NCBI GenBank assembly: GCA_022709905.1
Contig: JAKLHY010000005.1
Span: 62,001-126,000 of the forward strand
Direction: 5' to 3'
DNA: 64,000 bases
From: Verrucomicrobiota bacterium
GTDB taxonomy: Bacteria; Verrucomicrobiota; Verrucomicrobiia; Limisphaerales; UBA1319
Below, piece after piece: positions 45,395-52,498 of the stretch. Every line of letters starts with the position of its first letter. The stretch's first letter is position 1. The position numbers and the translations under genes are program-made. Under the pieces are notes generated by a model. That model was not told the DNA's origin and ran no database searches. It saw nothing but the letters and a program-made list of their open reading frames with translations.

Positions 45395-46267
45395 CGGGAA
45401 CAGGAGCGAGATCTGGAAGCGCAATCCCCACTCCGGCGCGCCGCTCGGACCTTCAGCGTAATAACGTCCGCCCAGTTGCAGGGAGATGGGCTGTTTGCCC
45501 ACTTTCAACAACTGCTGCACGAACGCGTTGATGGGCACGGTCCATTGCGAACGCTCCCAGTCATACGAGGACTCCGTGTTCAGCCCGAGGCTCGTGAAGG
45601 TCTTGGTGGTGTAAGAGGCGAACGGCTGGAGGAACGTGCGGTTCACATCCTCCCGGCCATCCTCCCCGGCAAACGACCAGATGTGATTCAACAGAGCGCC
45701 ATAAGTCCAGGGCCCTTCCTGTTTCAAGACCACTGCCGTCGGACCGGCGCCCCACTTTTCCTCGCCCAACAGATCGTCCGTGGCGGTCGGGATTTGCAGC
45801 ACGGGACCAGCACCCCAAATCCACCCGCCCTTCGTCGGCTTCACCGGCGAGAAGAAGAGGCTCTGGGTGGTATCGGCGAGACCGGACTGGCTGGAGGTGC
45901 CGATGACGTTTTCCTGATAGACATAGGGCACAATGGTCCGGGAGATGACGTTCCAATCCTCGTTCAGTGAAATTGGAATCACCGGTTGCACGTTGAGTTT
46001 GTATTGGAATCCGTCGTCGTTCGGCCCGCCGCCCCAGTCGAAGTTGTTTTGCAGCGGGACGCTGATGAGACTGGCGACAGGATTCAGCGTGGCCTTGGCC
46101 AGGGCGGCGGCTTTGGCTTGCTCGTCGTCCCCCCCCGCGCCGCCGCCACCGGAGGAAGGAGCGTCGGCGGCCGCGAGGGTGGACGAACGATTGAAAGCCG
46201 GATCGCTTTGACCGAATGCTACGGTTGCGGCAATTACACAGATCAGTGTGAGGATGTTGCCTTTCAT
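45389..46267 (-). CDS. Outer-membrane beta-barrel / transporter-like protein
   Basis: A 292-residue exported protein starting at 46267 (MKGNILTLICVIAATVAFG). The mature N-terminus has a Gly/Ala-rich linker (SSGGGGAGGDDEQ), then SLISVPLQNNFDWGGGP and a series of beta strands resembling the transporter/neuromedin-U-like barrel family often placed beside sulfatases (SRTIVPYVYQENVIG, GAGPVLQIPTATDDLLGEEKWG, GPTAVVLKQEGPWTYGALLNH). It ends ISLLFPK. The stop is shared in region with a dispersed repeat. It precedes a similar barrel gene 13 bases away, probably one operon. Confidence 0.85.
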   Translation of the reverse strand: MKGNILTLICVIAATVAFGQSDPAFNRSSTLAAADAPSSGGGGAGGDDEQAKAAALAKATLNPVASLISVPLQNNFDWGGGPNDDGFQYKLNVQPVIPISLNEDWNVISRTIVPYVYQENVIGTSSQSGLADTTQSLFFSPVKPTKGGWIWGAGPVLQIPTATDDLLGEEKWGAGPTAVVLKQEGPWTYGALLNHIWSFAGEDGREDVNRTFLQPFASYTTKTFTSLGLNTESSYDWERSQWTVPINAFVQQLLKVGKQPISLQLGGRYYAEGPSGAPEWGLRFQISLLFPK

Positions 46268-46280
46268 TGGTTGTATTCCT

Positions 46281-47243
46281 TTAGAACAGCAATGCCAGTT
46301 TGAACCAGATCCAGTCTCCCTCCATGCGGCTCTGCACATCCAGTTCCGGCAGCCACTTCAGTTCTCCCACAAGGCTTGTCTTCCCAATTTTGTGCAGGTA
46401 AGAAACAGCAGGGCCGACACCGATGGTGCGTCCCTCGAAGTCACCCAGGACGGCGCCCGAGCCGCTGTCGCCGGTGATTTGCTGGTAATAGAAAGCGTTC
46501 GCGCCCACGCCGATGAAACCTCCGAACAACGGCAGATGCTGGGCCACGGTGGCATCGAGGTGAAACTGAGTGCCGGTCAGGTAATCGGTCGCTTCATTCT
46601 TGGTGTTGAAGTCAACGCCGGTAAAGAGGCTCACTTCCGTGCCGATCTTGCTGCTCAACCAACTGAAGCTGAGGCCGGGCTCGAAGGTCCAGTAGTTCTT
46701 ACCGAGGTTGGCCAGGGCGCCCTTCTCGTAGTCGCCGCTCGGCGCATAAATGCCCAGGCGCACATCGTATTTGAAGTCCGGGCCATTGGTCCAACCGACC
46801 ATGAACGGATAGATTATGGTATCAGCCAGACCGCTCGAGGTATCGCTCACCTGGCCCTCTCGAGACCGTCCTAAGGCGCCGGTATGAGTGATGTTACCCT
46901 TGACGGTCATCGATCCGAAAGGGATGGCCAAGCCCGCCGCATAGTTGCCGCCCAGCAGGCGCAGCGGGCTTTCGTAGATCATGCCCACGGTGTCGATGTA
47001 AGCGGTGGCCTTGACACCAGCCGCCACGTTGCCGCCCAGAGGCAGGGACCGCCCCCCTCCCACATCGCCGGAGTAATAGGTGAAGTAGTTCACCAACGCG
47101 ATAGTGGGGTAGCCCGGGAGCGCATCGATGAATGAGGCCATCTGGCCCGGGCTGTAGTGACCGCTGCCGGCTTCCTCCGCGCGGGAGGGAAGGATGGTTC
47201 CGACCATCGAGAATACGGCCATGAGCAGGAGGTGTCTTTTCAT
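46281..47243 (-). CDS. Phenol_MetA_deg / SphA-like outer-membrane barrel
   Basis: A 320-residue exported barrel from the start at 47243 (MKRHLLLMAVFSMVGTILPSRA). Family features include HYSPGQMASFIDALPGYP near the mature N-terminus, GLADTIIYPFMVGWT, YDVRLGIYAPSGDYEKG, NYWTFEPGLSFSWL, and GVGPAVSYLHKIG. The C-terminus ends in Phe (FKLALLF), suitable for BAM assembly. Members of this family are annotated as transporters linked to aromatic compound degradation, with little direct evidence. It lies upstream of, and probably in an operon with, the barrel at 45389-46267. Confidence 0.88.
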   Translation of the reverse strand: MKRHLLLMAVFSMVGTILPSRAEEAGSGHYSPGQMASFIDALPGYPTIALVNYFTYYSGDVGGGRSLPLGGNVAAGVKATAYIDTVGMIYESPLRLLGGNYAAGLAIPFGSMTVKGNITHTGALGRSREGQVSDTSSGLADTIIYPFMVGWTNGPDFKYDVRLGIYAPSGDYEKGALANLGKNYWTFEPGLSFSWLSSKIGTEVSLFTGVDFNTKNEATDYLTGTQFHLDATVAQHLPLFGGFIGVGANAFYYQQITGDSGSGAVLGDFEGRTIGVGPAVSYLHKIGKTSLVGELKWLPELDVQSRMEGDWIWFKLALLF

Positions 47244-47365
47244 AATCTGCGATTTGAGGTTATTTGTCTTTGAGTTCCAATCAGCCAGTAGGGAACGGAC
47301 CTTCATCGGGCACATGCTTATGCTTGGAGGCATGTCGCGCATCTCTGGGTCTCCGACTCAAACGT

Positions 47366-48082
47366 TTAGTTGCCTGACTTGCGGTAACCCGAATTCTCAA
47401 CAACCACTTTCAAGTTCTTTCCCTTGGCGTTCAGGACCACCGAGGCAGCATAGGTGGCATTGTTGTCGAGGGCGCCGAAGCGCACGTCCAGCGTCAAGGG
47501 CTCCTTCTGCGAGTCGAGATAGCTGGACACTTTGGCTGTGAGCGGACGGTTGTTCGCCAAATCCACATCCAGCGCGAGGCTGTCGCCGGCCTTGAAGTAA
47601 TCGGCGAACGTCAGCCGCACGCGCTGGTCCGGCTGCGGCGAAAGAGCGACTTTGCCGGCATCCTTCGCCTTCTGGATCAGGACCGGTTCGGGCGGCATAT
47701 ACGACTTCACCAAGGCCACTGCTTCCTTCATGTAGTCGGTCAATTCTTCTTTTTTGGCCTCGGCGATCCTGCCGCGGAGGCCACGCTTCTGCTTCTGGGG
47801 CGGCGGCGTGGTGAGGGGAATTTTCTGCACTTTCCCGTCCGCGCCATGGTAGCAGCGGTTCAACTGGCGGGACTTCTCCTCGCCCTTGACGCTGACGACG
47901 GTAGTTTCAACCCACTCATACGACCTCAGGATGGCCTGGCTGGCCGCGAGCGAGGCTTTAAGGGCCACGACCCGTTCCTGGGTGGTGGGTTGTTGGGCGA
48001 GGACCAAGGTAATCGGGAGAATCAACAAGGCGGCTTGAGTGAGGAGTTTGAACGCAATTTTCATCCGATTGATTTGTTTCAA
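47366..48082 (-). CDS. Secreted protein of unknown function
   Basis: A 238-residue exported protein with a signal peptide (FKLLTQAALLILPITLVLAQ). The true start is Met1 at 48082 or Met7 at 48064. The mature part begins with a helical region (TTQERVVALKASLAASQAIL), has a basic Pro/Lys segment (TTPPPQKQKRGLRGR), and ends in a beta region. I recognise no domain. It is 48 bases downstream of the YNP-TG repeat protein on the same strand, so the pair is probably co-transcribed and may act together at the envelope. Confidence 0.75.
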   Translation of the reverse strand: MKQINRMKIAFKLLTQAALLILPITLVLAQQPTTQERVVALKASLAASQAILRSYEWVETTVVSVKGEEKSRQLNRCYHGADGKVQKIPLTTPPPQKQKRGLRGRIAEAKKEELTDYMKEAVALVKSYMPPEPVLIQKAKDAGKVALSPQPDQRVRLTFADYFKAGDSLALDVDLANNRPLTAKVSSYLDSQKEPLTLDVRFGALDNNATYAASVVLNAKGKNLKVVVENSGYRKSGN

Positions 48083-48130
48083 GTTTGGTTTTTTTAATTA
48101 AGCGTCGGCTACGGGTCACTGAACATTGAT

Positions 48131-50725
48131 TCATCTCCTGCGCCCGCCGCCTGAAGAGCGACTCCCCGAGGAGCGCCCGCCGCCCGAGTAACTGGAGGCG
48201 GACGAGCGCGAACGCGAACCGGAGGATTGGAACTGGCTGGCGCGTTGGCTTTGCTGGTTGCCCCAGGAGCGCGCCTGCGCCTGCGATTCCAGGCTCTGCC
48301 GGTTCTGACTCCAACTGCTCGAGGCGGACGAGGGGGTGGGGCTGGCTACTCGCGGTTGTTGATAGGATCGAGCTTGCGCTTGCGGCTGGCGGCTCGCCGT
48401 GGAGGCGGCGGTGGCGGATTTTTGCTGATAGGAACTGGCCTGCGTCTGACCGCTTGCCGTGGCGGCTCTGGCGCTGCTCGCACTGGCGGTTGTTGTGCGA
48501 GATTGCTGGGGCTGGGTACTTTGCCAGCCGCTGCCGGAATTCTGTGACCAGCTTCCGTTGGAATCTTTCTTGTAAACCGTGCCGTCCTTGGCCGCATAGA
48601 CATCGCCCGACTTGGTTTTGGCGACGGCGCCTTCACTATTCGCGGTGTCCCACGCAACGGCACCGCTGCCTTGACTAGTTTTCACGCCAGCCGCGCTGCC
48701 GTAATCACCCGAGACCGATCCGCCTACGGCCGCGTTGCCTGTCTTCTGATTGTAGGCCGCCCCGCGGCTGGCCGATCCGTAGTCGCTGCTGACCGATGCC
48801 CTGGCGGTGGAGGTCCCGGTATAAGGATTATAGGTCCGACCGGCGGCCGCAGTGCCATACGCGGTCGATCGGTACCCGCCCGCCGCGTATGTGCCGGTGT
48901 TGGGATTGTAACCCGCGGCCCGACCCGCGGAGCCGTAGGCGGTGTTCACCTGCGCAGCGCGGGCGTAACCCCCCGTGTAGGGATTGTAGGCAGCCTTCGC
49001 GCCAGCACTGCCGTAAGGTCTGTATGCGTAAGCTCCCCTCGCGTACGTGCCGGTGGCTGGATTGTAGGCCGTGGCGTAGCCGGCGCCGCCATAGGGTCCA
49101 TAGGCCGCGCCACCACGGTAACAATAGCCGCCGTACCCATAGTGGTAAGTCGCCGCGCAGCCATAAGAGTAATGGCACGGATAGGGCGGATAATAATAAT
49201 GGTCGTGATCGTCCGCGATGGCCGCACCCACGAGCATGCCCGCGCCAAACATCAACACTCCGGTAGCCGCAACGTATTCCCCGCTGTAGCCGGAAGTCTG
49301 GCTATAAACCACTGTCGTCGGCGTCGAGCTTTGCACCACGACATAGGTCACATTGTGACAGGGACTGGACGGCGGGATGGTATAGATGGCCGGTGGCACG
49401 CTTGTGCAGTACGTCCACGGTCCGGTCGCGGCGCTGCTCATGAACCACACGCCCGCATCACAACAGTAATATTTGCCACTGACTAAAAACACCTGCTGGG
49501 GCGTATTGACCGCGTATTGCACTACGGTGTTGGTGATGGTCACGAACTTCGGCGGACCATTGTAGGCGACGGTTACGGTCATGTTGGTGATATTGACTTC
49601 GGTCGTCGTGGGCACGGAGGCCAAGAGCACCGCGTCTTTCGCGTCGCGGGTTCCAGGCACCGAAGTTTTGACGAAAGCCGCCGGGTCATTGTCGGGAATC
49701 CGGGCGAAATCAGCCGGCAGATCCGAACTGGCGGCCGACCAGGGGCCTTCCAGGCTCGCCGTGCGGAACCAACGCCCCGCCACTAAGAAATACAGTTTCC
49801 CATCGCCCGCATTCAGGAACAGGGTGCTGTCTGTATTGGTGACCCGCATCAATTTTGTTCCGGCAATCGGACTGAATTTTGGTTCCCCATCGGTCACGAT
49901 CAATTCCGCCGGCACGGTGCTGATAAAGACCTCGGGGACGGTTTTGGCTGGTTTGCCCGGAATATTCTGGCGGACATCGGCCCAATTGTCGTTGGGCGGC
50001 AACGTGTTCATCAAAGGAGGAAGGCTCGTCGCCGGCGTCCAAGGCCCCTTCAGATCGGACGCGGTCAACCAGGTAGTCTGGCTGAGCAGGAAATAGCGTG
50101 GCGTGGCGGTGTCGTAGAAGAGGTCCCAGTTGGTGTTGAGGGCAAACATAAGGTCGGTTCGGTTCGTCTCGACCGGCTTGAACTGGGGCTCACCCAGGAA
50201 CATGACCAGGATGGCTGGCTTGCGGCTGTAGAAAACCCTCGGCGGATCGAGATTCAGTTCGACCGGCTTCTGGGTTGGCTGCTCGGCGGGATCGAGGTAA
50301 GCGAGCACGCGGTCCAACGAAATGGTCATGGCCTGCCCGGGCGGACGGAGTTCGTCCACGACACGGCGCAACGACGCGAGTTCGGAATCTGAGGTGTTTG
50401 GGAAACGAAGGTCGCGCTGGGTTGGGACCAGGGCCACAACCCGGGCGGCCTGATCCACCACGGTGACGGCATCCACCTCCGCGACCCCAAACTTCTCCTG
50501 TTTTGACACGCCTTTGACGGCAATGGCACAACGAAAGTGGATATTCGTATAGCCGTTCCAGTAATCGACCTGCGGCTGATAGACGGTCAGTTGTTTCTTG
50601 TCCTGCTTGAACACGCGCGGCCAGCCGGGATCGGCCGGCTGGGCGATTGCCCCGGGGGGCCCGAAGAATACCACGGTTAAAAGCACCACGAATGAGGTGC
50701 GAGTTAGGTTAAATTTCATTGCCAT
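48131..50725 (-). CDS. Secreted YNPxTG-repeat protein with Ser/Gln-rich tail
   Basis: An 864-residue exported protein (signal VVLLTVVFFGPPGAIA). The N-terminal ~500 residues hold globular repeats with a 'YFLL...TW.....GPW' pattern (RYFLLSQTTWL, LYFLVAGRWFR, QVFLVSGKYYCC) like small beta modules. A hydrophobic segment (GVLMFGAGMLVGAAIA) near residue 500 is followed by a Tyr/His/Cys-rich stretch. About six YNP.TG..A......YGSA repeats come next, then Lys/Ser/Gly segments and a long Ser/Gln/Ala/Arg-rich tail ending in RSSGGGRRR. Similar proteins occur in Verrucomicrobiota and Proteobacteria without known function. It is presumably a cell-envelope or matrix protein. Confidence 0.85.
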   Translation of the reverse strand: MAMKFNLTRTSFVVLLTVVFFGPPGAIAQPADPGWPRVFKQDKKQLTVYQPQVDYWNGYTNIHFRCAIAVKGVSKQEKFGVAEVDAVTVVDQAARVVALVPTQRDLRFPNTSDSELASLRRVVDELRPPGQAMTISLDRVLAYLDPAEQPTQKPVELNLDPPRVFYSRKPAILVMFLGEPQFKPVETNRTDLMFALNTNWDLFYDTATPRYFLLSQTTWLTASDLKGPWTPATSLPPLMNTLPPNDNWADVRQNIPGKPAKTVPEVFISTVPAELIVTDGEPKFSPIAGTKLMRVTNTDSTLFLNAGDGKLYFLVAGRWFRTASLEGPWSAASSDLPADFARIPDNDPAAFVKTSVPGTRDAKDAVLLASVPTTTEVNITNMTVTVAYNGPPKFVTITNTVVQYAVNTPQQVFLVSGKYYCCDAGVWFMSSAATGPWTYCTSVPPAIYTIPPSSPCHNVTYVVVQSSTPTTVVYSQTSGYSGEYVAATGVLMFGAGMLVGAAIADDHDHYYYPPYPCHYSYGCAATYHYGYGGYCYRGGAAYGPYGGAGYATAYNPATGTYARGAYAYRPYGSAGAKAAYNPYTGGYARAAQVNTAYGSAGRAAGYNPNTGTYAAGGYRSTAYGTAAAGRTYNPYTGTSTARASVSSDYGSASRGAAYNQKTGNAAVGGSVSGDYGSAAGVKTSQGSGAVAWDTANSEGAVAKTKSGDVYAAKDGTVYKKDSNGSWSQNSGSGWQSTQPQQSRTTTASASSARAATASGQTQASSYQQKSATAASTASRQPQAQARSYQQPRVASPTPSSASSSWSQNRQSLESQAQARSWGNQQSQRASQFQSSGSRSRSSASSYSGGGRSSGSRSSGGGRRR

Positions 50726-50754
50726 AATGATTAAGACTTTATTCGCAAACCGCT

Positions 50755-51159
50755 TTATGACCGTGCGCTCACGGCCAAACCTGCCGCCTGCCGGATCGCG
50801 TTCAGCACGTCCTCCCCGGGATCAGTCTTGCGGAAATAACCGGCACAACCGCACGCGAGGGCTTCCGACCGGACCTCGGCTTCATCGTGGGCGGTGATGA
50901 ACACTACGGGTGTAGGATCCTTGACCGCCGTCAGGCGACGCTTCAGCTCCAGCCCGGACATGCCTTCCAACTGAATGTCGAGCACAAGGCAGTCGAATCG
51001 CGGGCGTTTTGTGTCCTCGAGCAGAGCCTCGGCAGAAGCGTAGGTGACGGGCTGAAATCCGGCTGTGCGAAGCAATCGGCCAAAGGATCGGCAGACGCTT
51101 TCATCGTCGTCCACGACTGCCACATAGATGGTGTTATGGCCGGTACCGCGATGTTCCAT
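50755..51159 (-). CDS. Single-domain response regulator (CheY-like REC)
   Basis: A stand-alone receiver domain of about 134 residues from the start at 51159 (MEHRGTGHNTIYVAVVDDDE); a start at 51168 is also possible. It has the acidic pair DDDE, the phospho-acceptor Asp in LVLDIQLEGMSG, the conserved Thr in VFITAHDEAEV and the Lys in GYFRKTDP. No output domain follows. The open frame extends further upstream only through a 14-base tandem repeat, so that part should not be included. It is likely a phosphorelay partner of the nearby sensor kinase and FixJ-type regulator. Confidence 0.88.
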   Translation of the reverse strand: MEHRGTGHNTIYVAVVDDDESVCRSFGRLLRTAGFQPVTYASAEALLEDTKRPRFDCLVLDIQLEGMSGLELKRRLTAVKDPTPVVFITAHDEAEVRSEALACGCAGYFRKTDPGEDVLNAIRQAAGLAVSARS

Positions 51160-51223
51160 GGCGCGCATCTTCTCAGAAACACGCAAAGCGCGACTACTGC
51201 CCTTTGGGGAAGGTTGGGAGCAG

Positions 51224-51294
51224 GGGGCAAGTGGCGAGGGGCAAGTGGCGAGGGGCAAGTGGCGAGGGGCAAGTGGCGAGGGGCAGGTGGCAAC
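51224..51294. repeat. 14-bp tandem repeat array, left arm of an inverted pair
   Basis: Four perfect copies of GCAAGTGGCGAGGG (51227-51282) followed by a partial degenerate copy. The inner edge GAGGGGCAGGTGGC (51278-51291) is matched as an exact inverted repeat at 51727-51740. The enclosed 435 bases hold the four-helix-bundle gene. Confidence 0.85.
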
Positions 51295-51304
51295 CAACGC
51301 CAGT

Positions 51305-51664
51305 TCAGCGATTCAACAGTTTGGGAATGGTTGCGCTCAGGATGCGATTGATTTCCTCGGCCAGCGCGACGCGCGCTGCGACGACCTCAGATGGCAGCCA
51401 ATGCCTCAGGCGCCGATAACGGCCTTGCGTTTCTCGCAATGACCCGCGAGCAATGATCAGAAAACGGCGGTACTCCACAGAGCTTTCGCGACCGTAACCT
51501 TCCTCGATATTCGAGCAAACGGAATCCGCACTGGCCAGTTGCTGGCTCACCAGCCTCTCCAACTTCCGCTCGCCCAGGTAATGCGTCACATCCGCCACCA
51601 CAAAATCGAAAAGCGCGAGGGATTTCTGGTAGGCCCCAACCTGATCCAAGTTGCCGCTGCTCAT
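51305..51664 (-). CDS. Four-helix-bundle protein, S23/23S rRNA intervening-sequence type
   Basis: A 119-residue protein from the start at 51664 (MSSGNLDQVGAYQKSLALFD). It has the family pattern of the S23/IVS-type four-helix bundle: YQKSLALFDFVVADVTHYL, VSQQLASADSVCSNIEEGYG and SSVEYRRFLIIARGSLRET. The IEEGYGR and EYRRFLIIARGSLRE motifs are diagnostic. The frame extends upstream to 51766 only through the right-hand repeat array. Family members are encoded within intervening sequences of 23S rRNA genes and also as free-standing genes; the same fold occurs in diversity-generating-retroelement Avd proteins. Here no rRNA, reverse transcriptase or variable repeat is near. It lies between inverted repeat arrays. 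Confidence 0.92.
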   Translation of the reverse strand: MSSGNLDQVGAYQKSLALFDFVVADVTHYLGERKLERLVSQQLASADSVCSNIEEGYGRESSVEYRRFLIIARGSLRETQGRYRRLRHWLPSEVVAARVALAEEINRILSATIPKLLNR

Positions 51665-51722
51665 CACCAAAGTGTGGCGTGGCGAGTGCCCACTGGCAAG
51701 CGACTCGACAGCCTGTGTTTTC

Positions 51723-51789
51723 ACTCGCCACCTGCCCCTCGTCCCTCGCCCCTCGCCCCTCGCCACTTGCCATTTGCCACTTGCCCCTC
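51723..51789. repeat. 14-bp repeat array, right arm (inverted, degenerate)
   Basis: The minus strand reads GCAAGTGGCAAATGGCAAGT followed by GGCGAGGGGCGAGGGGCGAGG and ending GAGGGGCAGGTGGC, the mirror of the left array at 51224-51294. It is more degenerate, mixing full GCAAGTGGCGAGGG units with shortened GGGGCGA units. The array ends just before the stop of the FixJ-type regulator gene at 51788. Confidence 0.8.
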
Positions 51790-52438
51790 AAAGAACTCCC
51801 GCTTCCTGCACCATCCGTGTCAACTCGGCCACCGAGTGGACTCCAAGCTTGGTCGTAATGGCGGTACGATGCAGCTTGACCGTTCGTTCGTGAATGTCGA
51901 GATCGGCGGCGATCTGCTTGTTGAGCTTGCCTTGCACGACCTGCCGGAGGACCTCGCGTTCGCGGTCGGTCAGCAACGCGAAAGGCCGGCGCAAGGACTC
52001 CCGGCGCTCGCGTTCGGCCTGAGCCTGTTCATCACGGGCCAGGGCCCCGTTCACAGCCGCAATCAACTCCGCCTTCGGCGCGTGCTTGGTTAGGAAGTTT
52101 TCCGCTCCTCGCTTCATGGCCTGAACGGTCGTCGGAATATCACCGTGCCCGGTGAGAAAGAGTATCGGCAGGGTGCTGCCTGCCTTCTGCAGTTCGGCCT
52201 GCAAAGCCATCCCGTCCAATCCCGGCATCATCAGGTCCGTAACCAGGCAACCCCGCATACCCGGTTCAGCCATGGACAGGAACTCCGTCGCCGAGGTAAG
52301 GGCGACGACATGGAAACCCGAAGCCCGCAGCAGCCTGGAAAGGGAGCGTAGGAATGAAATGTCGTCGTCAACAATGTAGACCGTTCTCTTGGGCGAGTGG
52401 GGAGTTTCGGTGGGCATTTGGGTGCGCTCGTTGGCCAT
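51788..52438 (-). CDS. FixJ/LuxR-family response regulator
   Basis: A two-domain response regulator of about 216 residues (MANERTQMPTETPHSPKRTV start at 52438; an upstream start at 52483 is also open). The REC domain has IVDDDISFLRSLSRLL, the phospho-acceptor Asp in LVTDLMMPGLDG, FLTGHGDIPTTVQAMKRGA and the Lys of FLTKHAP. The C-terminal LuxR-type HTH is LLTDREREVLRQVVQGKLNK, then ERTVKLHRTAITTKLG. It is the likely cognate regulator of the sensor kinase immediately upstream (61 bases away from this start) on the same strand. Confidence 0.92.
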   Translation of the reverse strand: MANERTQMPTETPHSPKRTVYIVDDDISFLRSLSRLLRASGFHVVALTSATEFLSMAEPGMRGCLVTDLMMPGLDGMALQAELQKAGSTLPILFLTGHGDIPTTVQAMKRGAENFLTKHAPKAELIAAVNGALARDEQAQAERERRESLRRPFALLTDREREVLRQVVQGKLNKQIAADLDIHERTVKLHRTAITTKLGVHSVAELTRMVQEAGVL

Positions 52439-52498
52439 TGATTTTCGGGCTACGGATTGATCATTCCTTATTTCATCGATCACTGCGGTTCTGCCAAT

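Noticed and set aside
48671..49486. Plus-strand Arg/Gly/Ile-rich frame opposite the YNPxTG repeats
   Set aside because: Mirror translation of repeated coding DNA with no independent protein character.
51227..51293. Possible CRISPR array
   Set aside because: The 14-base units are directly tandem with no spacers, there is no cas gene, and the mirrored array at 51723-51789 indicates an inverted-repeat structure.
51305..51664. Diversity-generating retroelement (Avd-like protein)
   Set aside because: The four-helix fold is shared with Avd, but there is no reverse transcriptase, template repeat or variable repeat in the window.
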